In this document: positions 1 through 13,484 of the stretch, piece by piece | Position numbering within the stretch: position 1 is the first letter of the stretch | Layout of the letters: every line of letters begins with the position of its first letter | Origin: Epiperipatus broadwayi | Taxonomy: Eukaryota > Onychophora > Udeonychophora > Euonychophora > Peripatidae | Length of the DNA: 64,000 nucleotides | Assembly (NCBI GenBank): GCA_028023455.1 | Contig: JAQFVV010012423.1 | Coordinates: 6,118,269-6,182,268 of the forward strand | Direction of reading: 5' to 3' | Notes under the pieces: generated by a model | Seen by the model: only the letters and a program-made list of their open reading frames with translations | Databases searched by the model: none | Told to the model about the DNA's origin: nothing | Position numbers and translations under genes: made by a program

Positions 1-298
1 CATTTTCAGTTTGATAGAATGATAAATTATATGTGAAAGCTCATAATAAATATTGAGATTTGATGGCAAAAATTTAGTAATTGATAGAAACTTTATATAG
101 GAACAATGATATTTTAAAAAAATAGAAGAATTTTGATTACCTTCTGAATAATAAGAACTGAGATGATGGATTTTAATTTTATATCTATTTTATCTATCAT
201 TTAGATTTGGACAAAGATATAGTGAAAACAAAATACTATTGGATGTATTATTAAACATATATAATGTTATTTATTAATCTAGCTTTAGGTTTTTTAAT

Positions 299-790
299 TT
301 GTAATAATAATTAGGAAATCACTCTTCTACACATGCACTGCATAGATTTTAAATATTTCAAAAATACTCTTTTTTCTAGATGCAAGATAAAGTCTTTTGG
401 AAAGATAGAAATATTTAAAGACTATACAATACATGTGGAGAGGATGGTTCTCTAATCATTGTTACAAATTAAAAAACATAGAGCTATAAAAATAAATGAC
501 TCATTATATGTCAATCATTAAAAAAATAGCAAATGGGTTTAATATTAAAAATGTCAATCATTAAAAAAATAGCAAATGGAATTAAAAGTGATTAATTAAA
601 GTCTTCACATTCGTATTTCTAAATGCTTAAGATTTGACTATACATATGTGCTTAAGTTAAAAAAATAGAGTGGACTCATTCTATCTTTACAAAAGACTTT
701 ATCTCTGTTTAGAAATAAGAGTATTTCTGAAATGTTTAAAATCAATACAGCACATGTGTAGAGGAGTGATTCCCTAGTCGTTGTCACAAT
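299..790. repeat. Foldback (inverted-repeat) element
   Basis: The left arm (about 299-415) and right arm (about 675-790) are imperfect reverse complements. Both contain a version of AATCACTC-TCTACACATG near the outer end and AAGACTTTATCT further in. A third, direct partial copy of the outer part of the arm lies at about 418-480. The arms are roughly 115 bp and the spacer about 260 bp. No coding capacity is visible. This looks like a MITE or foldback element, but no clear target duplication was found, so the superfamily is open. Confidence 0.6.
512..580 (+). repeat. Short direct repeat, 2 copies, 42-bp period
   Basis: GTCAATCATTAAAAAAATAG begins at about 512 and again at about 554, each followed by CAAATGG. 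The two copies are identical over about 27 bp. They lie in the spacer of the foldback element. Confidence 0.7.
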
Positions 791-799
791 TTTACAAAT

Positions 800-1950
800 A
801 GTAAAAGAATATAGAATGTGTTATGACATTTGTTCATTAATAACCATATTGATTTATGTAACAATTATTGTAAAAACTATATAAAAAAGAAAAATATTTT
901 CATTTAAGGAGATTATGTGATGAGTTAGTAATAGCAAGTTAGTTGTATAAACTAGATTGCTTCATGGAGTTAATTAATGGAAATAATTTATATGAAAGAG
1001 GATTAACTTCGTTGCTAAGAAGTAAAATAGAATGATAATTAATATACTAGCTAATTAAATTTATGGATGAGTAATTAAAAATTCTTGGATCTCTAAGAGT
1101 CCTTTCTGAATGGTATTTTGTGTATCTCTTTGTCAGTTTAATTATTTAGTTAAAAGAGTAATTATAAATGGTAAATAATATAATTTAATATTTCAATAAA
1201 AATCTTTCATTAAAATTTTTGCTAAAAAATTTATTAAATAATACTGTGGACAAAACCCTCATTGTAAAAATTTTTGATCTAATATAAATGATTTTCATGT
1301 TTTAAAAATGATTATTTGTATCATTACTTTAAAAGTTGTTTGAAAAATTCACCAACAATTAGTTGTTTACTCCAGATTGATGAAATGCTTCTGTGCAAGA
1401 GGAAAAACTATAAGTAATTCATTTCATATAAATTTTAACTTTAACAGGACTTTTATTTTTAAAACAAAAGCACTCAAATATTTAGTTGTATATCACAATT
1501 ATAATTTTCAAATGTTTTCATTCTTTGAAAATTAATTTTTATTTTATATTTAAATTGTTCATTTTACTTTATAAAATACATTATATCATATTTCTTATAA
1601 ATTATTAAAAGTATCAGAATATTTTTTAAATATAGAAAGATCTAATCAAGGGGGAGAGATTAACTTGAATGCTGTTAGTTAAAGAGGCACTATTAAGTTT
1701 GATAAAACATATACAGATATAGCAGTCACTATTAAACAAGTATGGCTATTCTTCAAAATAAAAGAAAAAGAAAAGATAAAGCCACTCTAAAAATTAGTTT
1801 TGCAATGATTATATAAATACTATATAAATCAATCTGCAAAACAGAAATATGTCTCATGTATAACATGCTGGTCCTTTTTTTTCTATTTAATATTTTGCAG
1901 AGCTATTTCTTAATTTTATCAGCAAAAAAAAACATTTTTTCCCTGAAATA
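800..1950. other. AT-rich DNA, no feature seen
   Basis: I see no credible coding region, RNA gene or ordered repeat here. Only short A/T-rich stretches and isolated simple repeats are present. Confidence 0.5.
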
Positions 1951-2940
1951 TGTCAATACCCTAACTAATTATAGCTCTCTAATGTATCCACTATAGCAAA
2001 TGTACTGTCAAGGATTTTGCCGAGAAAATATTTTCAGTCATAAATGTTTGGCTATCAGAGATTCTAGCACATAGCATTATAGACATAATTTTTGTCGCTA
2101 GGAAATTCATAAAAAGTAATGGAAGTAAAGAGTGGTTAATATATTGCATTTAGTGATTTAGTCAAAGCATATGATACAGTTAATCAAACAGGTAGGTTTA
2201 TGGAGTTACTTAAAATTAATTGGTTGTTTATCAAAATTTATTTGTAGCAAACAGTTTTTATATAATGGAATGAGAAGAAGAGTTATAATTACAGGTGAAA
2301 AATCAAAAATATTTGAAATGGATACTAGTGTTAAACAAGGATGCATATTTTCTCCATTAGTTTTAATTTTTATGACAGTAATCTTTGGAACTGTTTATAA
2401 TTGGCTTAATAAAATCAGAATCAAGATGTAATACAGTTTGATAGTGGAATTTTTAATTTGAATTGATTAAAAGCAAAAGCAAGAAATTCTATTGTTTGGG
2501 TTCTTGATTTATTGTATGCTTATTAGTGTGATATTTGTTTTCCTCTTCAAAAAGTCATTTACAGAATGTTGTTAATTATTTAAATGCACCATTTAAAGAC
2601 CTTGATTTAATAAATAATGTTTAAAAAACTTCAATTTTTTTTATCATAGAAGAAAAATCTTCAGCAACTTTTTACTTAAATGTTTATCAACTTGAAAATT
2701 TTAACCAATTAAAAAATTGTTTTCTAAATAAAAAAATGGAATAAAATATTGAGATGTAGCATGGACTCCAGTATGCTGCTTATGCTTTAATAAGTTAATA
2801 GATAGTATATTTCTTCACAAGAAAATAACTTCTGCAACTAGTTTAGTTGTGTATAAATCTGTTATTTTATTATATTTATTATAGAGAAGTAAGACTTAAA
2901 CACATTATTGGCATAATATAGGAGCAAATAGAGATGTTTT
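1950..2940 (+). pseudogene. Decayed non-LTR retrotransposon reverse transcriptase
   Basis: Consecutive short reading frames on the plus strand spell the conserved blocks of a LINE reverse transcriptase with stops and frameshifts between them. SIIDIIFVARKF (near 2073) precedes DLVKAYDTVNQT (near 2150; RT palm motif A), then a frameshift to GLWSYLKLIGC, then KQGCIFSPL (near 2333; motif B region). After that come FNLN-LKAKA and LLYA--CD, a damaged YADD box near 2515, and KITSATSLVVYKSVI (near 2825) from the post-RT region. The order and spacing match the family in which such blocks read FVDLTKAFDTV...VKQGC.LSP...LYADD. It is a fragment with no endonuclease domain recognised and no function left. 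Confidence 0.75.
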
Positions 2941-4221
2941 AATTAAAAATGCAATATAAAATTTTAAAAATACAATGAGAAAATCAAAGCAATCAATGTG
3001 TTTTTCAATTTTCTCAATATGACATTATAGAGTCCATTATTGTAAAATTACACCATTGGATTGGATGTATAAAACAAATAATTAATGCAAGGTGTTTTAA
3101 AAGGTTGTTTTATGATAAATTTGAGCAGTAATTAAATGAATTAATTTTTTTAATGTCATTAACTCTATATGACATAAAATCAGATTCATTAATGACTATA
3201 AAATTTTTAACCTTGTCAAATGAGGACATTCTTAATTTATTCATCTAAAATTAACATGGTAGATTATTGTGAATATAATTATTTTTAATTATTTACATAT
3301 TTTTCAAATGCATATTATATTTTTATAATATTCCTTTACGATTTTACTTGATGGTTTTAATATACATATTAAGTATCAGATTCTAGTTTTAGCTTACTTA
3401 TATGCACAGAAAGATAATATATAAAGTAACATTGTTATTTCTTTTCAATTTTATTTATGTAAGCAGATGGTATATATGACGCCGAGATTTAATTTTACAT
3501 TCATTCAAAAATATAAACATATGCTGCTTGTTTATTTTTACAAACCTACATAATAATTAACTAATTATATTTTTATATGCAGCCACAGATTTATATATAC
3601 ATATAATATTAATAAAAATAACTTTTTCAAACTATAAATATAAAAATAGAAAATGACAACTTTTTGTGAGCACTGCTAATATCATTGTTTTTGACTTATT
3701 TGTTAGATAACAAAGTAAATGTAAAATGACCATTTAATTATTATCTGTATTAAAAGAGTTTGTTTACATCTGATGGTAGCTTGAATTTCACCCTTATTAA
3801 CATTATTTACTTGCCTGTTAAAATCTATGAGAACTGAAATTGCAAATATAATTTTTTTTTTTTATTTGTATGGCTACCTAACGTATGGCAATATAAGACA
3901 TTGAGAATACTTGGAGAGAAGAATCAGTTCTAGTTTCATGTATATAATTTAAAATCTAATACTAATATTATATATTTGACGTAGATGATAAAATAAGTAT
4001 AAATGAGTATTTCTGTTAAAAAGATTATTATCTATATTGAAAAAGATTCTGTGTATCTGGTATGGGTTTGAGTCTTCCTTCTTTTTAATATCATGTATTT
4101 GTTTGCCCACTTTTATGAAAGCTGAAATTACAAATATAATAATCATTTATATTATCTTGATTACCTAAAAAATAAGTGTAGAATAGTGACATAGCATAGG
4201 GCTATAATGTTGTCATTTCTG
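2941..4221. other. AT-rich DNA, no feature seen
   Basis: No gene, RNA or clear repeat was recognised. The short open frames here are low-complexity and resemble nothing known. Confidence 0.5.
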
Positions 4222-4720
4222 GTTTATATGAAAACGGGTTGGGGACGACCTGACGTGGAGGAGGGGGGGGGGGGGGAGGCCAAGCTACTCGAGAAAAAAA
4301 CGTGTTTTGCGCGAGTGATTCTCTGGACACGCGGAGGAACGAAGAAGGTCGGTGCTGGAAACAAAAGGAGCGCCCCTCGAAGAAAGCAAATCAAAGTGCG
4401 CGAAAAAGAGGAGCGAAAAGTAAAAAAAAAAATATATATATAACGGAAAAACGAAACAACAGAAATATCCAAAAGGTTCATACCCAAATAAAGCAACAGC
4501 CCAGCACTCCATTAGAGCCGACAACAGGGGAGAGTGCGGGGTGGAACGAGGGAAATAAGGGGAAAATGAAAAATGGGGTCCATGTTTTGGCGTTCGGGCG
4601 TTTGTCCATGTTATTGGATTAGTTTTGGGAAGCGGGGGTCCCCCGTCCTCCGGGGGGGCGGGAAAGGGGGGTTGGAGAGAGTTGAGGGCAGCCCTAGAAA
4701 AGGACATTCTGTGGGATTGA
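4222..4720. other. GC-rich island of unknown origin
   Basis: Composition changes abruptly at about 4222, from typical A/T-rich sequence to a G-rich segment of about 500 bp containing a run of some 14 G near 4263, CpG-rich stretches such as TTTTGCGCGAG, and a second G-rich block at 4630-4675. It ends at about 4720. The following 350 bp remains purine-skewed. Several frames stay open for 80-140 codons, but this is expected from the composition, and the translations are low-complexity and overlap on both strands. I recognise no rRNA, tRNA, bacterial gene or transposon in it. Confidence 0.6.
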
Positions 4721-6417
4721 GAATCAATGGAGAAAGATTAAATTGATTTAAATTTTTTCGAGGATTCAAATTATTCTGAGATAAAATATTAAATGAATAA
4801 TTTGATCATAAATAGAGAAGGAGGCGAAATTAAAAGTCCCAAAATTGGGGGAACATTAAAAAAAAGAATGAAAAAATAAAATATGTGAAATTAAATATAT
4901 ATAGAAAAAAAGTATTAATATTTATTAATTGATAAATAATTTGATATAAATTATATTTAAAATTGTAGATTTTGAAAATGGAAATAAAACAAAATAAAAA
5001 TAATAATAAAGTTATAATTATATATGTAATTATTTATGGGTGAAAAAGAATATTGAAAAAAAAAAAAAAATTAATTATAAATTTATATATTATTATTTTG
5101 ATGATGTAGAAATTTTTCTGTGTGAAAAAAAAGGTGGTCAAATATATTGAATTTAATAAATAAGTGGTATTAAAAAAATGAATGATTGTATTTATATATA
5201 TATATATTAAAATACTACAATACATATTAGAAATTAAATAAAAATGCAAACACCATCTATATTTTAATTTTTAATTAAATTAAGTAGCTTCCAATTATTT
5301 CATTCACTGCTTATTATAAAAATCAAACGTTTCTTTTCAAGACATGAATGTTTTAAGAAAAACTTTTATCAGATGCATAAATAGTGTAATTCTTCAAAAA
5401 ATTAATACAAAAAATTTATTCATATGCAATATTACAATTAAAATGAACTTTATTGATAAACAAAACTAATTCATTTTATTATTTAGCCAGTTTAAAATAC
5501 ATTGTAAGATGTGAGTTATTTAATCATGCTTTATTAAATAAAATTTGTTTGAATTGCAATATAAAAACAGTGTCTTTGTATGTACATGCGAATTAGTTAA
5601 ACACCTAGTATGCATGGAAAAGAATTTCTTTGAAATACAATATGTCCTAAAGAATAATTGGTTGATGTTTTCAAAAAGCATTGATTGAAAAGGTAATGAA
5701 AGTAGAAACCAAAGGTACTAAAAAATCTAGACTAGCATTTTGAAATTATTAGTAAAGTTTGTTTAAATTTCAATATAATATAAAAACTTGACAATAAGAT
5801 TTGTTTATATTCTAAGCTTTTTTTGTAACATGTATTGATGTCCTGAAAAGTGTTTAGCTGAACTAATTAAGTAAATAATAAAATCCATATTATGAATGAT
5901 AATTATTTAATTTAGCTAAAGACAAATAAAAATGGGTTTAAAGTTTGATAATTACATATATGTATAAGTAAATATAATATTGCTCCAAAATGGAATCTCT
6001 AAAATAAATTATATTAAATAAATAATGAGAAGCAGTAATTGCCACTTTAGTATGAATAGAGAAGAGCATATATTAAAATTAAATAAGACTATAGATTTCT
6101 ACAACTGAGCATCAAACTTGCCCATCATTTTTACTATTTTGTCAAAGCTTGCTATTTTCTCAACATATTTCATTAATAACATATTAATATTTGTAGATAT
6201 GTATTGAATCTTGCATTTATTATATCAACTAAATTAATAATGCTTATTAATTAATATATAATGTTAATTTATTGAAAACAGGTTTAGTTATAACACAATT
6301 ATTATTGGAATGTAGAAACTATTGTGAATTTATTTCACTTATAAAATATTAATAATAAATGAAATTATTAGTGTAAATTGTAAATTACATAAATTAAATA
6401 ATAAGCACACATCATGC
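4721..6417. other. AT-rich DNA, no feature seen
   Basis: Apart from purine-rich sequence up to about 5070 and short TA runs near 5195, nothing was recognised here. Confidence 0.5.
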
Positions 6418-6661
<244 letters not shown>

Positions 6662-9600
6662 GCACATGGGTCAATCATATGCATGGACACGTTTATATAT
6701 AAGCACATATACATTCACTTCATACCAGTTATATTCTCAATTTAAAAAAATTCTAGTCTTAAAATCAATGATACATTAAACATTGGTGAAATAGAGTAAA
6801 CTTCATTATATTTAAATTCAAGCTTAAAAAATAGGATGTTGGGTATGATTGTTAAAGTCTTTAATTGATATTACTTTAGTGAATATGAGCACAATTCAGA
6901 TGTTAAAGTAGATAGTTTACCTTTGCCGTTCTCTTAACCATTTAATATGATTTTATAGACACTTTATTTTTTATTTTATTGGACTTTCATAATTGAATGT
7001 TTGGGAGTTAATATTGACACAATAAAATAATTATTTTCTATTCTTTTAAGTGTGAATGTAAAGCCTGACAAAAAAAAGCAATTTATTGAAAATTACATTT
7101 ATTATTTACTTTCAGTTTTTTTATTTATTAATATAAACTTTTTTAATCCAAAGTTGTATCAATTTCATAATCTTAAGACCACTTCCTTTTCAACTTTTAT
7201 TTAATTCTTATAAACTGATTATAACCGAATATTATGAAAAGGTAAAATTGAAGTTCAAAAGTTTATAATGCACTAACAATGCTTTAGCAGATTATTTACA
7301 GAATCATAGTCCTGTTTAAAGTTTAGTAGTTAGAATTATGTCTACATATATAGATGTAGTTGCATGTAGTTTGATATGTAAATGAGGCTTAAGATGTAAA
7401 TGCTGTATTTAAATGTTCCATTTTTTTGTCAATAGAACACATGAATCCTTTCTATTGATAGAATATGAATCATTTGCAATTGCCCAAGCCATTTTATATT
7501 TTCTTTTTCTGCTATTTCTTTTGGCATGGATTGTTCTCACATTAGTGGGAGTAAAGGTTTGACCCAAAATGAGTTTGTGACAAAGAAAGATTGATTTATA
7601 TTCATTATTCTGTTTGGTTCTGTTTTACAATTATATGCTAGGAAATTCTTATATACATATTAAATTATGTTCATATGTATACGCATAGTCGTAAACTGCT
7701 AAATTGTAAATAGCACTATAATTTTGGTGTAATCTGATGAAACCATGCTTAGTCTATTATAAAACTTTTGAACTTGCAATTTTACCTTTTTCATAATACT
7801 CAATTATAAAAAGTTTATAAGAATTACATTATTTGATGAAAAGAGAAATAATCATTTAGAATTTTTATTTAATGAATTTGACAAGGAAGTAGAATTAATA
7901 TTTCTAGTAAAAATTTGGTAATAATTTTGCTATAATTAGAAATAAAATTATTAATATTACTTGAAAATATGGATATAATCAATTCCTATTTTTAAATTGA
8001 TTCTGATAGTATTTTTAAGGCAAGGTCATTTAATACTTTCTTTTATCTACCTTGTGAAAGTTATATGTCCATCCCAATTTGCAATTTTATAAATTATTGC
8101 ATTAAATATAATCAGAATAGGTTTTGCATTATGACATCTAAATCTTTACATATAAGTTATTACCACTTTAGCAGTGATAATGTGAGATTTATGAAAGGGT
8201 GAAAGAATTGTTATTGATAACCAAAAACAATTTGGCATTAGCATTAATTATTTTTGATAATGTTTGTTGCAATTTTAGCAGTATTTTTTATATTAGTAAT
8301 TTTGGGAAATAAAGTTACTTTAAATATCTCACTGATATAAAGATTTTTGATTTCTTGAATAAGGTTTGATTAAAGCTAAATTTTAGTTACTAGTAGTTTT
8401 TGTTTTTTATTAATACTTTCTTTATTTGGAATATTTTAATTATTAAAGCTTCACGATTAGATATCAATAAACATGGAATAAAGTAGCTGACATGCAAATA
8501 TATCTCAATAACTCTAAATACAAACAGCCAGAAGTAATTCAGGAATTCTTTAATAGTAGATACCAAGATAAGTCAGCATCTCTGGATTATTAATAAAATG
8601 AAGGCAAATTCTTCCCTATTAAACCTGAACAACCACAACTAGTACATTATAAAATATTAAATTTATTGTTAGGAATTAGTTTTTTTTTAATATTTAAGAT
8701 CTTTTTTACTTTAAATCCTGCAGACATTTCTATAAACTTCAATAATCAATGTTTTCAGTCGGTCGTAGTAAAAAAAAACCTTTCAGATTTGTATTTCTAT
8801 TTATTATTGTTATCATTGGAAAATATATGCCTGCTTATCTCCTTGGCAAATTTCTTAATAGCGAAAATATTAGAGAGAAAAATTATTTTTATAATGAATT
8901 ATGGTAATATTCTTAATAAGATATATATATATTTAAAAAATTGTTTACATTAAAAAAAATCAACACTACCTCTTTATATAATTTTTTCTTTCTCTGTAAT
9001 ATTACATTTTTCATGTTTTCTTTATATTAAGAAAGAAGAAGACACATTCGGTTTTAAACAAAGTAGATACAAAAATTTCCATTTCACTTAAAAAGAAATG
9101 GTGCGTTTCCTTACATCTTTCAAATTGAAACGAAATTACTATAATTTTTCTTTGATTATTTCCATCAAGTCAATAAAAATGATTTTTATCAAATACAAGG
9201 GAATTTTCTTTTCTGTCATAACTGATCAAGTTATGAATAATTATGTAAATTATATTATTATAATTTTTAAATTTATAAAGAAATATTGAAAGGGGATATA
9301 AATGTATTGGCGTTAAAAATGCATTAACAATTCATTAATTTAAAATTAAATTAATAAAATACCTAACACTCTACCTGCATTATCTAGAATAATGTTATTA
9401 GTTACAACCACCAACAAACAATGTTATATATACATATATAATAAGAAAAATTAGCCTTAAATAGCTCACTGCAGAATATAAGTCTCTTAAAGAAATAATG
9501 CAGAAGAAGTATCTATTCAACAGTCTTAGCAATTTTGGTGTGGAGAGATTTGCTAACTTTTATATCTTGTTTCAACTATTAGTGAAGAATATCTAGACAT

Positions 9601-10219
9601 TCATTTACATGATGAGATGTTTATTTGAGATGGTTAAGGAGTGTCTATTTAAAGAAATTTCTAATCCTGATTGAAACCTAAATATTTTCATACTTTTACC
9701 TGACCTGAATTCAATCTCAGCTCATAGAAATAGTAATCTGATGACCTGCTATTACATCATGATACTCTTTCTTGTTAAAAAAAAAGCAATAATTTTGTTA
9801 AAGATTGGTTGAAACTAATTGTAAAGATGTTCTTGATTATGACCAAGAGTTAATTTCAGGATTACAATATCATTAGCAATATTTAATCTTCTTCTACACT
9901 TATTTATTTGTAAAAATGTAAATTTACTTCATAAATTGCAATAATTATAATGTAATGGATTTATAAAAAATAAAGCCATTGAAATATTAAAATGCATAAA
10001 TTCATTGCATATTTCATTAAGTAAGAGATATTGCTTGAAATAGTCTGAAAAAGATGTTGTTTTTAAATAGTTAAATTATTTACAATAGATTTAATAGAAT
10101 GTATAAACTTTATTAATTTTTATCTATCCATTTATCTATCTTTCTATCTATGTCTACAATAAAAAAGCAGAAAAAGTCACCAAATTAATGTCTTGTAACA
10201 AAATATAAACATTCTATAG
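6662..10219. other. AT-rich DNA, no feature seen
   Basis: In this 3.5-kb stretch I found no coding similarity, RNA gene or ordered repeat. There is a small imperfect TATC tract near 10125-10150. Confidence 0.45.
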
Positions 10220-10869
10220 CAGTGATCGTGAACCTATTGTGTGCCAGAGATGTCATATTCGAATCTTTTACTGGCATGCGAACTATTTATATATCATAAT
10301 TTTTTTCAGCATTTTTTTTTTGTTGCTAAAATATGTACTAATAAAAATTTACTGTAAACTAAAGGTAAAATAAATAAATATTTTATTAGAATTAAATTTA
10401 CAATTGAACTCTGATTAAAAACAATAAATTATGATATTTTATATCAAATAAAGTGATACTGGTATACTGTGGTATATTCTATAAACTTGTCAAATGATTC
10501 CAATAAAACTAGAAAGTAAACTCAGTAAAATATTTTATAACTCTTTGAAGTAAATTTTTTTCAAATCTAAAGTAAAAATAAACAAATTGTTTTTTGTCTA
10601 TTTTTTTTCACCGAAACATGTTGAAACCATTCTTTTTTTTTAATATAATCAAAATTGCACCAAAGGAATGAAATGTGCAATCAATGCTATCAAATGACTT
10701 TTTTTTTGCTTGAAGTGTTGCAGTAAATGATAAACCTTTGTAAACTATTAAAGCTCATTTAAATTTACTTTTAAATAAATTTGTTACCATTATATTAATA
10801 TGACTAATGAAAATAAAAAAACAAAAATTGTTAAGCAGTAGAGAATTTCAAAATTGGTGGACTGATGAG

Positions 10870-12560
10870 TATTGAATGATTAACAAACACACCAGGGTAG
10901 TATGTGTTTTATATCCTGGAACTTCTGTATTGAGAACATCATCAGTGAAACAGCATTATGAGACCAATCATAAATCATTCTGTGAAAAAAGTAAAGATGA
11001 ACAAAAAATATATATTGCCCAAGCACTTAAAAAAATAAATATTCAATCAACATCTATAATGAAATTTATCAAAAATCATTCAAATATAACAGCTAATAGT
11101 TTTTTATTTCAAATGTAATTGCCAAAAACCTTTTATTGATGGAGAATATATGAAAGAATCTTGAATGAAATGTACACCATTCTTTTTGAAGATTTTGAAA
11201 ACAAAACAAAAATTATTCAGAGCATAAAAGATTTATCATTGGCTAGAAATACAATTAAGGAAAGAATCCTGCAAATGGATAACAACATAACTTACCAACA
11301 CAGAAGAGCTATAAAATCTTTTAGTATCATTTCTCTCTACCTTGATGAAAGTACAGACACAAATGAATCAACCTGTTTAGCTATTTTTATTCGCTATTGT
11401 GTTAGGAATAATATCAAAGAAGAATTGTTCAGTTTAACCTCATTAGTAATAACAACAAAAGGAATAGATATTTGCAACCCAGATGTTGACAAAATTGTAT
11501 TAGTAATTACAGATGGTGCTTATGACTGGAAAAGAAAACAGTTTTTTCAGTTTATTTACCAGCCATATTTGACATTCAATTTTGGTTTTTCATTGCATTA
11601 TACATCAGCAAGTTTTATGCACAAAGCAGCAGCAGCCACTGGATGATGTTATGAATGTTATGACTAAGTTAATTAATTTTATATATTCACATCGAGTGAG
11701 ATGAACTTAGTATACTATGGTTCCTTAAGTAGAACAATGTCCAATGATTAAGTTAAGAAAAAGTTCTTGCAAAGATTCATCAGTATTTAAAAGAAAGTAG
11801 ACTGTTTTTACATAAAGAGAAAATTATTGAAAAATATAATGAATTAATGGACGTTGAATGGCTTTCAAAATTAATGTTTTTACTGATATGTGTTCACATC
11901 TAAATGAATTAAATGTGAAACTGCAAGGTTATAATAAAATAATTGTTGTGATGTTTGATTTGATTAAAGCATTTGAAATTAAATTATTAATTATCAACTA
12001 TGATGTTATTTTTTACACCTTCAAATATTTTCCAAATCTAAAAAAAGTTCTTGACTGATTTAGAATCTCATGAGAAACCAGATCAAGTAAAATTGACTTA
12101 AGACTTTTGTGCCATTATTAAATCGATAATTTATGAATGTTCAGATAATTTTCATAAATATCAACAATTTATTTTATACCCAGACATAATATCAATGGAT
12201 AGTCTCAAGTTAAAAATTTTTGAGTGGCTTAATTTGAAAGATATGGAAGTACAATCAGTCGATTTTCAATCCAGTTCTATATGGAAACAGAAATTTGTTG
12301 ACTTGAGCAATAAGTTAGAAACAATGGAAAATGATCAATTGTGGGATATATGTAAAAAGAATGCTGAAGATGAATTATTGACTGCCAGGAATGCTATTCC
12401 TGAAATATTTATGATTTTTTTTTCTATATATGCATGTGAATCAATCTTTTCAGAAACGAATTTAATTAAAGCCAGTTGGAGAAATAGAATGACAGATTAA
12501 TCTAGTTCAGCATATACATTATTAAAAATGACAAAATATGACCCAGATATAAAATATTTG
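10870..12560 (+). pseudogene. hAT transposase pseudogene (ZBED5/FAM200-like)
   Basis: Open segments at about 10876-11118, 11161-11646, 11858-12058 and 12195-12500 are collinear pieces of one hAT transposase separated by stops and frameshifts. The first piece has the end of a BED-type zinc finger (CVLYPGTSVLRTSSVKQHYE, then TNH). The second contains SLYLDESTDTNES, the DDE-domain region around the first catalytic Asp, and VLVITDGA. The last carries the C-terminal dimerisation block ACESIFSETNLIKASWRNRM. The protein family is the one that gave rise to host genes such as ZBED5 in vertebrates. The first Cys pair of the BED finger and much of the central domain (about 11650-11850) are disrupted, so no active protein is expected. 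Confidence 0.85.
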
Positions 12561-12739
12561 GCATCTAATGTACATCAGCAGAAACCTCATTAAATAATAT
12601 CTATTTATGTTGATTTCATATGTTTATTTCCAAAATTTTATTTTAATTACTATTAATTGTTTACTATTACATTTTATCCAACTTGTGCTCTTCTAAATAA
12701 ATATGGTTCACTTGTATTAAGCTTATTGAGAAATTTTGT

Positions 12740-12740
<1 letters not shown>

Positions 12741-12812
<72 letters not shown>

Positions 12813-12853
12813 TAATATTAATATTAATATTAATAATAATAATAATAATAATA

Positions 12854-12913
<60 letters not shown>

Positions 12914-12914
12914 T
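12741..12914. repeat. Self-complementary AAT/ATT microsatellite
   Basis: A (TAA)n tract is followed by a mixed TAT/TTAATA segment and then a (TTA)n tract, so the two halves can pair. It lies between the transposase remnant and the right TIR of the hAT element. Poly-Asn, poly-Ile and poly-Tyr frames across it are artefacts of the repeat. Confidence 0.95.
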
Positions 12915-13045
12915 TATAAACTTTTAAAAAACTGCAATAATTAAGTTGTTTATATTTTGCTGTAATAACTGTATTGTAGCCAATCATTCAATAAATATTT
13001 TTTGGAAATTTTTGGCACTCACATGCAAAAAGGTTGTCACCACTG

Positions 13046-13484
13046 CTCTACAGCATATATGGATTAATTACATAATGAAAGATTCACTTTAGAATCATTT
13101 CACACTTATTGTTTAATTTATAAAATTTTAATGTCTTGTAAATTGTATATGAAGATCTTAATACCTATGAATCATTTTTGATGTCATAATTATTTTAAAT
13201 GATTCTAGTATGTAAAAACCTGAGTAATTAATTATATATAACTAAAAATTATGAAGGGAGATTAAAGAATCTTGCTTTCTTTATTATATCACTATCTAAT
13301 GCAAATTATATCTTTTTAAAAATGATATTGAGTAAATTTATCATTTAACTATTTAGTAATATAAATTTTTTAGTTTTAAAATGTCTTTTGTTTTGTATCA
13401 TATACACACACACATATATACATACTTACACACATATATATATAATTTTAATTTTAATTTTACTTTTATATGTAATGATTTTGC
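13046..13484. other. AT-rich DNA, no feature seen
   Basis: Beyond the 8-bp hAT target duplicate (13046-13053) and CA/TA-rich sequence near 13405-13440, nothing was recognised. Confidence 0.5.

Larger units (their letters stand above)
10220..13045 (+). mobile_element. hAT DNA transposon, Buster-like, degenerate
   Basis: The left end begins CAGTGATCGTGAACCT at 10220. The right end, read on the minus strand from 13045, begins CAGTGGTGACAACCT. These short imperfect terminal inverted repeats are typical of hAT elements. They are bounded by 8-bp flanks TTCTATAG (10212-10219) and CTCTACAG (13046-13053), which differ by two transitions and serve as the target site duplication. Both have TA at positions 4-5, the nnnTAnnn pattern known for the Buster family. 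The element is about 2.8 kb and holds a broken ZBED5-like transposase plus an AAT/ATT microsatellite near its right end. It is non-autonomous now because the transposase is broken. Confidence 0.85.

Noticed and set aside
4207-4707. Four overlapping open frames on both strands in the G-rich island
   Set aside because: Long open frames on both strands are expected from stop-poor G-rich sequence; the translations are low-complexity and match no family I know.
8666-9289. Open frames of 63-95 codons in AT-rich DNA
   Set aside because: Their Ile/Phe/Lys/Asn-rich composition is that of random AT-rich sequence; no motif or codon structure supports a gene.
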